Source: Chitinophagaceae bacterium UBA2467 (GTDB lineage Bacteria; Bacteroidota; Bacteroidia; Chitinophagales; Chitinophagaceae). Taken from it: a DNA stretch of 15,860 nt. Within the stretch, counting starts at the first letter, position 1. Every line of letters begins with the position of its first letter. Location of the stretch: contig DDPN01000145.1 in NCBI GenBank assembly GCA_002342205.1, forward strand, positions 6,078 to 21,937, read 5' to 3'. The notes under the pieces were generated by a model. That model was not told the DNA's origin and did no database searches. It saw only the letters and a program-made list of their open reading frames with translations. The position numbers and the translations under genes are program-made. This document shows positions 1-7,627 of this stretch, piece after piece.

Positions 1-272
1 ATGTGTTTACAACCCAAATCTTCAATAGCGGACCGAATCGCCATATTATCACTTTCAGTACCACCGCTTGTAAAAAAGATTTCTCCTGGCTTCACATTCA
101 AAATGCCGGCCACAGTTTTACGTGCGTTCTCAATAGCCAGACGTGTTTCTCTGCCAAAAGAGTAAATCGAAGAAGGATTTCCGAAATGTGAATGCAAATA
201 CGGCAACATAGCTTCTACAACCAATGGATCCATTGGGGTAGTTGCAGCATTATCAAAATAAATACGGGTCAT
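1..272 (-). CDS. Cysteine desulfurase, NifS/IscS type (N-terminal part; runs off the left edge)
   Basis: PLP-dependent enzyme that removes sulfur from L-cysteine as a persulfide for Fe-S cluster, tRNA thiolation or cofactor synthesis in the cytoplasm. Only the first 90 codons are in the window. The translation opens with FDNAATTP (residues 6-13), continues with HFGNPSS (29-35) and has FTSGGTESDN (67-76). These are hallmark N-terminal motifs of group I class V aminotransferase-fold desulfurases. The PLP lysine and catalytic cysteine lie outside the window, so activity cannot be judged and NifS, IscS or another paralogue cannot be separated. The ATG directly precedes the conserved TRIYFDNAATT opening, so the start is secure. 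It follows the mutase gene by 18 bases on the same strand and is probably co-transcribed. A degenerate TATATTCG lies 8 bases before the ATG, one mismatch from the phylum's -7 box. Confidence 0.93.
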   Translation of the reverse strand, partial: MTRIYFDNAATTPMDPLVVEAMLPYLHSHFGNPSSIYSFGRETRLAIENARKTVAGILNVKPGEIFFTSGGTESDNMAIRSAIEDLGCKH

Positions 273-290
273 TGATTATGCGAATATACA

Positions 291-1679
291 CTAGGATCTA
301 GAAAGAGAGAGTTCTCCGATATCTCTCATAAGTTGTTGCGCAATATTGTTTGCCTTGGTTTCTAAATCGCTCTCCGCGTAAATACGAACGATAGGTTCGG
401 TATTAGAGGCACGAAGATGTACCCAATCCTGATCAAATTCAATGCGGAGTCCGTCTTCACGATTGATAGGCTGTTTTTTATATTTTTTCTCAATCGCATC
501 AAAAAGTAAATCCAAGTTGACACCAGCCGGCAACTCAATTTTATTTTTTGAGATAAAGTAATTCGGATAATTTTTTCGAAACCCACTCATGGCTTTATCC
601 TGTCCGGCAAAATGAGAAAGAAAGAGTGCAATTCCAATAAGGGCATCTCGGCCGTAATGGAAGTCAGGCACTATGATTCCACCATTTCCTTCGCCACCAA
701 TCACGGCCTGCGTATCCTTCATCTTTTTAACAACATTTACTTCGCCCACAGCCGCCGGTGTATAAAGGCCTCCCCATTTCAAGGTTAGCTCACGAAGGGC
801 CTTTGTACTACTCATATTACTGACCGTATTGCCTTTTCGTTGCGACAACACATAATCAGCTACTGCAACTAAGGTGAATTCCTCTCCGAATAAAGTACCG
901 TCTTCATTCACAAAACAAAGTCGATCCACATCAGGGTCAACGGCAATTCCGAGGTCAGCACCCTGCCGAACTACTTCTTCACAAAGTTGACGAAGGTGCT
1001 CAGGCAAAGGTTCAGGGTTATGTGCAAATTGTCCATTGACAGTTTCATTTAACACAATAATCTCTTCAACTCCTAATACACGAAGCAAGGCCGGTACATA
1101 GGTCGCACCCGTTGAGTTGATTGCATCTACAACTACCTTAAGTTTTTTCTTAGAAATAATTTCCTTCTTGACAAGCGGATAGTTCAAAACCGCCTCGACA
1201 TGCAGATCCAAAAAATCTTTTGAGATGATTTTTCCAAGCTTTTCTACGGTAGAAAAATTAAACGATTGTGAGGCTGCTAATTCCAAAACACGCGCACCAA
1301 CAGCAGCGTCTATAAACTCGCCTTTTTCGTTTAGCAATTTTAAGGCATTCCACTCCCGTGGATTGTGACTAGCTGTTATGATAATTCCACCAGCAGCCTT
1401 TTCGGCAGGAACTGCAATCTCAACGGTTGGTGTAGTACTTAACCCCAGATCAATAACCTCAATGCCAAGACCAACTAATGTTTGCATCACTAATTGCTGT
1501 ACCATTTCACCACTAATTCGACCATCACGTCCTACTACAACACGAGGAGACGCTATCCCTTCCGTAATAATTGTTGCAAAGGCTGCTGTAAATTTTACAA
1601 TATCGACGGGGGTAAGATTTTCTCCGACACTTCCTCCAATGGTTCCTCTAATGCCGGAGATACTTTTCAATAATGACAT
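291..1679 (-). CDS. glmM: Phosphoglucosamine mutase-like phosphohexose mutase
   Basis: Alpha-D-phosphohexomutase, most likely converting glucosamine-6-phosphate to glucosamine-1-phosphate for UDP-GlcNAc, and so peptidoglycan and lipid A, synthesis. At 462 residues it is full length for the four-domain family. Visible motifs are the phosphoserine loop TASHNP (102-107, Ser104), the metal loop DPDVDR (248-253), the sugar-binding loop GEGNGG (329-334) and the C-terminal phosphate loop RASNTEPIVR (423-432). The active-site context (HNPREWNALKL) and GEGNGG differ from the E. coli GlmM type (ASHNP followed by a YDNGIK-like stretch, GEQSGH). They resemble the archaeal/PMM-PGM-like type that Bacteroidota use. 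Phosphomannomutase or phosphoglucomutase activity is therefore possible, and the gene symbol is by family convention. The start is supported by the conserved LLKSISGIRGTIGG opening. It leads a probable operon with the cysteine desulfurase. Confidence 0.88.
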   Translation of the reverse strand: MSLLKSISGIRGTIGGSVGENLTPVDIVKFTAAFATIITEGIASPRVVVGRDGRISGEMVQQLVMQTLVGLGIEVIDLGLSTTPTVEIAVPAEKAAGGIIITASHNPREWNALKLLNEKGEFIDAAVGARVLELAASQSFNFSTVEKLGKIISKDFLDLHVEAVLNYPLVKKEIISKKKLKVVVDAINSTGATYVPALLRVLGVEEIIVLNETVNGQFAHNPEPLPEHLRQLCEEVVRQGADLGIAVDPDVDRLCFVNEDGTLFGEEFTLVAVADYVLSQRKGNTVSNMSSTKALRELTLKWGGLYTPAAVGEVNVVKKMKDTQAVIGGEGNGGIIVPDFHYGRDALIGIALFLSHFAGQDKAMSGFRKNYPNYFISKNKIELPAGVNLDLLFDAIEKKYKKQPINREDGLRIEFDQDWVHLRASNTEPIVRIYAESDLETKANNIAQQLMRDIGELSLSRS

Positions 1680-1696
1680 AGGAAGGTTTTGCGGTG

Positions 1697-1704
1697 CAAA
1701 AATA
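1697..1704 (-). promoter_or_regulatory. Predicted -7 box TATTTTTG of the mutase gene
   Basis: On the minus strand this reads TATTTTTG, an exact match to the Bacteroidota TAnnTTTG consensus, 17 bases upstream of the mutase ATG. No TTG lies at a standard -33 spacing; the nearest TTTG is only 12 bases upstream. It shares the 76-base divergent region with the methyltransferase promoter. Confidence 0.5.
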
Positions 1705-1743
1705 CAGGTTGTAAATCAAACCTTCTTTGCAAAAATTAACTAG

Positions 1744-1751
1744 TAAATTTG
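1744..1751 (+). promoter_or_regulatory. Predicted -7 box TAAATTTG of the methyltransferase gene (leaderless geometry)
   Basis: Exact TAnnTTTG match ending four bases before the ATG at 1756. Transcription from such a box normally begins a few bases downstream, so the transcript would start at or next to the start codon. A possible -33 TTTG at 1726-1729 is only 14 bases upstream, which is short. Confidence 0.5.
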
Positions 1752-1755
1752 CATC

Positions 1756-2499
1756 ATGCAGGAGCATTCGTGGTTTTCGGAGTGGTTCAATTCTCCCTAC
1801 TATCACTTACTTTATTCCCACCGAGATGAAGAGGAGGCAAAGCAATTCATCAATCGACTCATTGACCATTTGCGTCCGAAACAGGAATCACGCATGCTCG
1901 ACGTAGGATGCGGAAGAGGTCGACACAGCCGTCAACTTGCGACGCTTGGTTTTGATGTAACAGGCATTGATGTGGCACCAGAAAATATTGAATTTGCCAA
2001 CCAATACGCCTCAACACATTTAAATTTTCAAGTGCATGATATGCGAAAAACATTTTGTGCACATTGTATGGACTATGTCTTCAACTTCTTTACAAGCTTT
2101 GGTTACTTTGATAACGCGCATGAACACGAAAGAGCTTTGCATACAATGGCCATCGCCTTAAAAAAAGGCGGAACCCTCGTCCTCGATTATGTAAATTATG
2201 ATTTTGCCATTCAGCAGTTGATTGAAAAAGAAGAACGCATCATCGAACAAATTCGCTTTGACATTACTCGCTGGCATGACTCAAAATACCTCTATAAAAA
2301 AATTGTCGTGCACGATGAAAGTAAATCAACCACACTTTCATACACTGAAAAAGTAGCAAAGTTCACCCAAGAAGAACTGAGCGCAATGATTCAGCATCAA
2401 GACTTACAAATAAATCAAGTTGTTGGAAATTATCAATTGGAGGCGTTTGACAAAATACAATCGCCCCGGTTAATTTTTATCGCACAACGTTTACATTAA
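1756..2499 (+). CDS. Class I SAM-dependent methyltransferase
   Basis: Cytoplasmic Rossmann-fold methyltransferase of unknown substrate. Motif I is LDVGCGRGRHS (48-58), followed by the acidic end of strand 2 in VTGIDVAP (68-75, Asp72). After the motif III/IV region (HDMRKTF, then DYVFNFFTSFGYF) comes a typical strand with a GGTLVLDYVN stretch (138-147). The N-terminal WFNSPYYHLLYSHRDEEEA segment (10-28) is characteristic of a Bacteroidota methyltransferase subfamily without an assigned substrate. The 247-residue length suits a single catalytic domain with no extra targeting domain. The ATG is preceded after four bases by a TAAATTTG promoter box. Its stop overlaps the stop of the opposing LtaS-like gene in a shared TTAA. 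It stands alone as a transcription unit, so context does not reveal its substrate. Confidence 0.88.
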   Translation: MQEHSWFSEWFNSPYYHLLYSHRDEEEAKQFINRLIDHLRPKQESRMLDVGCGRGRHSRQLATLGFDVTGIDVAPENIEFANQYASTHLNFQVHDMRKTFCAHCMDYVFNFFTSFGYFDNAHEHERALHTMAIALKKGGTLVLDYVNYDFAIQQLIEKEERIIEQIRFDITRWHDSKYLYKKIVVHDESKSTTLSYTEKVAKFTQEELSAMIQHQDLQINQVVGNYQLEAFDKIQSPRLIFIAQRLH

Positions 2500-4478
2500 T
2501 TACGAGGATTATTCATAATCAGATACCTCGATGTTTCGAACAGAGCAAAAGTCAAATCAGAAAGTGACTGCTGCATCTTTCTCTTTTGTCCAGCCTCTAA
2601 AGGTTTCCGTGTGCTGTCAACCAAAAAAAACTGTTCCTCCCCTGCATTTAGATTACGAACAAAAAAGTAATCATCGGTCACTACACCAATCCGATCGGCA
2701 GCGTTAGTAACAAATGCAAAATGATTCTTTAGATGCGGGTCAAGCAGATCTCTTCCCAGCGTTCTGTTTTGATACGTACGATGTAATAACCCCGCAACAG
2801 TAGGCATCACATCTATTTGGGATACCACTTCTTTTCTTCGTTGAGGCGCTAATAAGCTAGGCGCATAAAAAAGTAGTGGCACATGCTGATCGGTTAGCCG
2901 TTGAGTAGTCCAAATGGAGGGATAAACTGCATTTGCATTGCCGGCAACGCCATGATCACCAATTAGCACGAATATCGTATTGGCAAAATATGGTGAGCGA
3001 GAAGCCTTATCAAAAAATGTTCGAAAACAATAATCCGTGTAGCGAAAGGCATTGTATTCATCAACAGACTCAAACCCGTATTTTTCTAATATCACCTGGT
3101 CAACCGTGTCTCTTTTAAACGCACTATCAGAAGGAGGAATTGATCGCTGAAAGGGACGGTGATTTCCAGAAGTCTGGATATAGGCAAAAAAAGGACCTTT
3201 CGCATTATTAAAAACAGAGTGCGCCTCTTGTAATAAATCTTTATCACTGATTCCCCAAACATTGATAGGTGGAATTGAAGGGCGCTGCCCGGTGTGCATT
3301 TGCAGCCCTTCAATGTTTCGAAGCACTCCTTCAAAATTATTGAACTCAGCATCGCCGCCTAGAAAGTAGTGTTTTTCGTATCCTTCTAAACTATTAATAA
3401 GGGTATATTGATTGAGCGCTTTTGGATTACGGCTTGAAAACTTGAATAACTGAGCATCAGGGATCCCTGTTAATATTGCAAACAAAGCTCGCGCTGTTGA
3501 AAAAGTGGGCGCAAAACAACGCTCAAAAAAAATACCTTTTTTAGAGAGTGAATCAACATAAGGAGTTGTATTGAGCGGATTTCCACTCATACTACTCTTG
3601 TACATACTAAACGACTCACATTGTACGATCACAATGTTGGGTCTACTTTCTGCTGCCGTGCTACGAGGACCAACGGTTCGATGAAACTGCATCCGCTCTG
3701 TTTCAGTCCAATCCATCCAATGAGCAAGTACAGGATATAGTGCTCGAGCCCTATCCTCATTATAACTGGGCTGCCGGAGAGAGAGTGTTGCAGCAAAATT
3801 TTGAAGGGGGTTGATGGCCAGATAGGATAGAAAACTCTGCTGAAATCGAAAACTATCGCGACGTTTTAAAGGAATGCTACTTACAGATCCATGTATAAGA
3901 AATAGAAGCACCCATGCAGAAATAAAAAAATAACTGGGGCGATGCGGAATACCCAAACCATCCGTTTGGGTGATCACCTGCCAGTGACTTTTATGATACA
4001 TCCAACGAAAAAATAATACGGCAACGCCTAGCCCAAGTAACATCCAGAGTAAAGGATACGTTTGCCAAATCATTTTTACAGAAATGGTAAAATCCTCTGC
4101 AAAATTCATCGCACCTGCATCTAGTGGCGTCTGGTTATAGGCAAAACTTCCAAACCCCGCAGCAAAAAAGAAGAAAATCACCAGTGTCAATACAGCAAGA
4201 TAGAGCGTCCAAAATTTTTTGTTCCGCTCAGAATAAAATGGAGATAATGCCGGCAACGTGCTTAATAAAACGATTGGCAATAGCACAATGGCAATCCATC
4301 GAAGGTCATAGCGTAGCCCAAGCCAAAATGCAGGAACTGCCTGAGCAAAGTCAATACCCGAAGGCCGAAATGAAAAAAAAGTGATCAGTCTGAAAAGAGT
4401 AAAAATCAACATAAAAATACCCAGCAGGTTGATCACCCAAATCAGCGTTTTAGGAATGCGAATTCGACCGGATAACAT
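2496..4478 (-). CDS. LtaS/MdoB-like membrane sulfatase-fold transferase
   Basis: Integral membrane enzyme of the alkaline-phosphatase superfamily. It has five predicted N-terminal membrane segments (about 12-34, 50-76, 91-111, 142-160, 183-200) and an extracytoplasmic catalytic domain from about residue 279. Catalytic features align with LtaS: metal-ligand Glu288 in QCESF, nucleophile Thr328 in FSTARA, His440 in TSGNHRPF and Asp508-His509 in GDHG. At 660 residues it is close to Gram-positive LtaS. Family members transfer phosphoglycerol or phosphoethanolamine from phospholipids to a glycan or polymer. Bacteroidota do not make lipoteichoic acid, so the acceptor here is unknown; lipid A, capsule and periplasmic glycan are all possible. 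The gene diverges from the PAP2 phosphatase gene across 51 bases. Its stop overlaps the methyltransferase stop. A near-consensus promoter box lies four bases before the ATG. Confidence 0.87.
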   Translation of the reverse strand: MLSGRIRIPKTLIWVINLLGIFMLIFTLFRLITFFSFRPSGIDFAQAVPAFWLGLRYDLRWIAIVLLPIVLLSTLPALSPFYSERNKKFWTLYLAVLTLVIFFFFAAGFGSFAYNQTPLDAGAMNFAEDFTISVKMIWQTYPLLWMLLGLGVAVLFFRWMYHKSHWQVITQTDGLGIPHRPSYFFISAWVLLFLIHGSVSSIPLKRRDSFRFQQSFLSYLAINPLQNFAATLSLRQPSYNEDRARALYPVLAHWMDWTETERMQFHRTVGPRSTAAESRPNIVIVQCESFSMYKSSMSGNPLNTTPYVDSLSKKGIFFERCFAPTFSTARALFAILTGIPDAQLFKFSSRNPKALNQYTLINSLEGYEKHYFLGGDAEFNNFEGVLRNIEGLQMHTGQRPSIPPINVWGISDKDLLQEAHSVFNNAKGPFFAYIQTSGNHRPFQRSIPPSDSAFKRDTVDQVILEKYGFESVDEYNAFRYTDYCFRTFFDKASRSPYFANTIFVLIGDHGVAGNANAVYPSIWTTQRLTDQHVPLLFYAPSLLAPQRRKEVVSQIDVMPTVAGLLHRTYQNRTLGRDLLDPHLKNHFAFVTNAADRIGVVTDDYFFVRNLNAGEEQFFLVDSTRKPLEAGQKRKMQQSLSDLTFALFETSRYLIMNNPRN

Positions 4479-4482
4479 TTAA

Positions 4483-4509
4483 CAAAGAAACGACATCTGG
4501 AACAGACAA
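4483..4509 (-). promoter_or_regulatory. Predicted promoter of the LtaS-like gene (TTG-N16-TTTCTTTG)
   Basis: On the minus strand the -7 element TTTCTTTG (4490-4483) has one mismatch to TAnnTTTG and ends four bases before the ATG. A TTG at 4509-4507 lies 16 bases upstream as a possible -33 element. It shares the 51-base divergent gap with the PAP2 gene promoter. Confidence 0.4.
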
Positions 4510-4517
4510 GGCTTTGT

Positions 4518-4525
4518 TACTTTTG
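4518..4525 (+). promoter_or_regulatory. Predicted -7 box TACTTTTG of the PAP2-CNNM operon (leaderless geometry)
   Basis: Exact TAnnTTTG match ending four bases before the GTG start at 4530, the same spacing as at the methyltransferase gene. No clear -33 TTG at standard distance was found. The geometry predicts a transcript beginning at or within a base or two of the start codon. Confidence 0.48.
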
Positions 4526-4529
4526 TAAA

Positions 4530-5147
4530 GTGAAAATTGAATTGCAAACTATTTTAAGCTCCTTGCAAGCCGGTGACAAATGGCTCCTAGAGTTGATCAA
4601 TAAAGAGGGGGCCAATTCTTTTTTCGACTGGCTACTCCCTTATTGGCGCACCCCTACTTTTTGGGCCCCAGCCTATCTACTTTTACTTTTATTTGTTGTT
4701 TACCGATTTAAAAAAAAGGCGCTGTGGTGGGTCTTATTTTTCATTGCAACCGTTAGCCTGGTAGACTTCACCGGCAACCAATTGATCAAGCAAACCATTC
4801 AACGAGTAAGACCTTGCAATGACCCCACTTTACTGGGAGAGATTATCCTGCGAATTCCGAATTGCGGATCAGGATTCAGTTTCATTTCTAATCATGCTGC
4901 TAACCATTTTGCAATGGCTACTTTTATTTTTATTACACTTAGCAGTTATTTGGGTAAATGGGGCTACCTATTGTTTTTCTGGGCTTTTTCGGTTGGCTAT
5001 GCACAAATTTATGTGGGAGTGCATTACCCCACAGATGTACTGGCCGGATCATTCTTTGGCCTTTTGATCGGTTGGCTGTTTGCACGTCAATACAATAAAC
5101 AGCATCGAATCACTAACTTCGAATCAGTAACCAGTACGCCACACTAA
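4530..5147 (+). CDS. PAP2-family membrane phosphatase
   Basis: Integral membrane acid phosphatase that would remove phosphate from a lipid such as undecaprenyl diphosphate or phosphatidic acid (or from lipid A) on the periplasmic side. The three PAP2 motifs are recognisable. C1 is KQTIQRVRP (87-95), fitting KX6RP. C2 is the SNHAAN stretch (120-125) with His122. C3 is the segment AQIYVGVHYPTD (158-169) with His165 and Asp169. In C3 the usual Arg of SRX5HX3D is Gln159, a deviation worth noting. Hydrophobic segments are near 44-58, 66-84, 126-141, 145-160 and 168-184. The start is GTG: the reading frame has no upstream ATG, and a promoter box sits immediately before it. The TAATG junction at 5145-5149 overlaps the next gene's start by one base, implying translational coupling. 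Confidence 0.9.
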   Translation: MKIELQTILSSLQAGDKWLLELINKEGANSFFDWLLPYWRTPTFWAPAYLLLLLFVVYRFKKKALWWVLFFIATVSLVDFTGNQLIKQTIQRVRPCNDPTLLGEIILRIPNCGSGFSFISNHAANHFAMATFIFITLSSYLGKWGYLLFFWAFSVGYAQIYVGVHYPTDVLAGSFFGLLIGWLFARQYNKQHRITNFESVTSTPH

Positions 5148-6442
5148 TGGACCTATTTATTTTGGGATTGCTCATTTTACTCAATGGGCTTTTTTCACTC
5201 TCTGAAATCGCATTGGTTTCTGCAAGAAAAGCACGATTGGAACACCTGGCAGAGAAAGGTAACAAGCGAGCACAAACAGCATTGGAACTCTCCAATCATC
5301 CCGAGTTTTTTCTATCTGCCGTTCAGATTGGAATCACGCTAATTTCCATTTTAACCGGGGTTTACTCTGGGGAAAAATTCAGTGCCAATCTTTTACCCTA
5401 TCTGATGAGATGGGGAATAAAACCTGATGTAGCAGAAACTTTATCAACCATCCTGATTGTAATTTTTGTCACTTTCCTTTCCATCATTTTTGGAGAATTA
5501 ATTCCAAAACGAATTGGTCTGATTCGAGCGGAGAAGTTAGCAATGGCCACAGCGGGCCCCATGAAAATGTTTGCACAACTCACCTACCCTATTGTTTGGC
5601 TATTGAATGAGAGCAGTTCTCTTTTCTTTAAACTTTTCAAGATTCGAAAAAGTGCAAATGATGCTATTACAGAGGAAGAAATAAAGACATTAATCACAGA
5701 GGGAACAGAGGCAGGAACTATTGAAGAAGAGGAGCAGGAAATCATTGAACGAGTTTTTCATTTGAGTGACCGAACAATCACTTCACTGATGACGCATCGA
5801 AGTGATATTATTTGGTTTGATGAAAATGAAACAGAAGAGCAGATCAAAGAAAAAATTATTGAAGCGCCTCACTCTGCCTACCCAATTTGCCAAGGCAGTA
5901 TTGATACTATTAAGGGCGTAGTCTCCATAAAAGACTTGTATGTCAATCCCGACAATTTGAAACTGGGGACCACCATGCAGCCTGCACTTTTTATCCCTGA
6001 AAATATATCGGCTTATCAAGTACTAGAGCGATTCAAAACATCCAAAGTTCATTCTGCTTTTATTGTAGATGAATACGGAAGTATTTTAGGAATGCTCACG
6101 CTTAACGATATTCTGGAAGCCATTGTAGGAGAAATTCCTCAAGAAGAAGGACCTGATTACGAAATCACCGAACGCGAAAACGGCAGCTTTTTGATAGATG
6201 CGCAAATTCCCTTTTATGACTTTCTATCCAAATTTGAAAAAACAGAATGGATGAATGAGGGGGAACAAGATTTTGACACCTTAGCGGGCTTTATTCTTCA
6301 CCAGCTAGAGCGCATCCCAAAAACGGGTGAAAAATTAGTTTGGAAAGGATTCAGCATTGAAATTGTGGATATGGATGGGCACCGAATCGATAAAGTACTA
6401 GTTGAGATAAGCGATTCGATTCGAGAAGAAATGGAAGAATAA
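5147..6442 (+). CDS. CNNM/HlyC-CorC family transporter-like protein (DUF21, two CBS, CorC_HlyC)
   Basis: Membrane protein of the CNNM/CorC group, linked to Mg2+ (and sometimes Co2+) efflux and homeostasis; older annotations call it hemolysin. Domain order: CNNM/DUF21 membrane domain (about 1-195) with the conserved FGELIPKRI (115-123); a first CBS motif starting at MTHRSDI (215-221); a second CBS motif around HSAFIVDEYGSILGMLTLND (302-321); and a C-terminal CorC_HlyC FAD-binding-like domain (about 340-425) containing DFDTLAGFILHQLERIPKTG (375-394). The 431-residue length is normal and the protein looks intact. It follows the PAP2 gene with a one-base overlap, so the two should be made together. 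Its stop touches that of the opposing DUF6702 gene with no spacer. Arginine codons are strongly skewed to CGA (11 of 15, no CGT), unlike the nearby peptidase gene. Confidence 0.93.
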   Translation: MDLFILGLLILLNGLFSLSEIALVSARKARLEHLAEKGNKRAQTALELSNHPEFFLSAVQIGITLISILTGVYSGEKFSANLLPYLMRWGIKPDVAETLSTILIVIFVTFLSIIFGELIPKRIGLIRAEKLAMATAGPMKMFAQLTYPIVWLLNESSSLFFKLFKIRKSANDAITEEEIKTLITEGTEAGTIEEEEQEIIERVFHLSDRTITSLMTHRSDIIWFDENETEEQIKEKIIEAPHSAYPICQGSIDTIKGVVSIKDLYVNPDNLKLGTTMQPALFIPENISAYQVLERFKTSKVHSAFIVDEYGSILGMLTLNDILEAIVGEIPQEEGPDYEITERENGSFLIDAQIPFYDFLSKFEKTEWMNEGEQDFDTLAGFILHQLERIPKTGEKLVWKGFSIEIVDMDGHRIDKVLVEISDSIREEMEE

Positions 6443-6949
6443 TTAAAACGTCAATGTCCCTTTTGACTGGGGATAATCCAACTTTGTACTTTTCCGCTGC
6501 CCATTGGTAGTAAAATGAACTAAATTAATTTGATCATCATACAGGTCAAATAAGAGTGAGATATCAAATTGAACCTCTTGAATTTCATTAGGAACAGCTG
6601 GAATTTCAATAAAAGCATAGACTGCTTCTTTATCGTGCTCAAAGCCCAGATAATTTCCCTTATACCCCTTTCCATTGATCCCAAAACGAACACGGCCTGA
6701 GAGATACTTTTCTACTAAACTATCCATGGCATCGTGAAATTTGGGATCGATTAAATCTACTTTTTGTTTAAAAAGACGAGATAAGGTAGTCTCAAAATCA
6801 TCCGTGTACATCTTACACTGAATCTCCAGCGTCCGTTCTACTTTATTGTGATTCACCTCTACCACTCCCACATGAAAGGGATGCTCCTTTGGCAAAGCGC
6901 CCAAAAAACTGCTAATCAACCAGCCAACTACCAAGAATACCGTTTGCAT
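6443..6949 (-). CDS. DUF6702 family exported protein
   Basis: A Bacteroidota-specific family of unknown function. The 168-residue protein starts with a hydrophobic signal-like stretch (about 1-19). The conserved opening of the mature part, HPFHVGVVEVNHN (23-35), contains three histidines and is followed by a strand ending in MYTDDFETTLSRL (47-59), as family members usually show. The C-terminal half is predicted mostly beta (YAFIEIP, QEVQFDISLLFDLY). No catalytic motif is visible. The histidines and Asp50-Asp51 could bind metal, but that is inference. It diverges across 83 bases from the HupE/UreJ-M1 peptidase operon, suggesting related roles. A CAGTTTTG sequence 17 bases before the ATG is one mismatch from the -7 consensus. 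Its stop directly abuts the stop of the CNNM gene. Confidence 0.75.
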   Translation of the reverse strand: MQTVFLVVGWLISSFLGALPKEHPFHVGVVEVNHNKVERTLEIQCKMYTDDFETTLSRLFKQKVDLIDPKFHDAMDSLVEKYLSGRVRFGINGKGYKGNYLGFEHDKEAVYAFIEIPAVPNEIQEVQFDISLLFDLYDDQINLVHFTTNGQRKSTKLDYPQSKGTLTF

Positions 6950-7032
6950 AATTTATTTTAGAATCACAAAACTGTGGTTTATTTTCAATCCCTCATTTTT
7001 TGGAAAGTTAAAACTTTAATGCCACTGACCTC

Positions 7033-7611
7033 ATGAATGCTTTTTCATTCTATTTTCCGATGGGCTGGGAGCATATCATTAGTGTAGACGCATTAGATCA
7101 TCAGTTATTCATTATTGCACTAGCAGCTCTCTATACCTGGTCTGACTGGAGAAAAGTACTTGTGCTAGTTACAGCCTTCACAATTGGGCACTCCGTCACC
7201 TTACTGCTAAGTGTACTGGACTGGATACGTCTGGATAGCAAATGGGTCGAGTTTTTAATTCCCCTAACGATTATGATTACCGCAGCCCTTAACCTATTTC
7301 AGCATAACCAAAAACAAACCACCTCGATAAGTACATATTGGCTTGCGCTATTCTTTGGATTCATCCACGGGATGGGATTTGCCAATAGTATCCGTTTCAT
7401 GCTGGCACAGGATCAGCAAATTGGGTGGGGTCTTTTTGGCTTCAACGTAGGGCTCGAAGTGGGACAAATGCTGGTAGTAGTTCTTCTGTTAAGTGTTAAT
7501 CACTTTGTTACCTTTATAGCCAAGCTACCCGCGCATAAATGGAATTTCATTGTCTCCAGTTTAGTGCTTGGCATTGCTTTTGGAATTACCATGAATAGAT
7601 ACCCTTTTTAA
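7033..7611 (+). CDS. HupE/UreJ-family membrane protein
   Basis: Polytopic inner-membrane protein of the HupE/UreJ_2 family; characterised relatives are nickel or cobalt permeases, while most Bacteroidota members are untested. Family marks are the N-terminal GWEHIISVDALDHQLFII stretch with His14, Asp19 and Asp22-His23, then TIGHSVTLLLS (50-60, His53), FFGFIHGMGFAN (107-118, His112) and FNVGLEVGQ (137-145, Glu142). About six membrane segments are apparent in 192 residues. The in-membrane His, Asp and Glu residues would suit a metal path. It opens a probable three-gene operon: the M1 peptidase starts 16 bases after its stop and the esterase follows. No TAnnTTTG box is found in the 83 bases upstream, so its promoter is unclear. 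The ATG gives the full family N-terminus. Confidence 0.82.
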   Translation: MNAFSFYFPMGWEHIISVDALDHQLFIIALAALYTWSDWRKVLVLVTAFTIGHSVTLLLSVLDWIRLDSKWVEFLIPLTIMITAALNLFQHNQKQTTSISTYWLALFFGFIHGMGFANSIRFMLAQDQQIGWGLFGFNVGLEVGQMLVVVLLLSVNHFVTFIAKLPAHKWNFIVSSLVLGIAFGITMNRYPF

Positions 7612-7627
7612 TTATAAACATCTCAAC

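Noticed and set aside
1378..1743. A 121-codon open frame antisense to the mutase gene
   Set aside because: It lies almost wholly opposite a well-supported gene, has no recognisable domain, and looks like a by-product of that gene's codon use.
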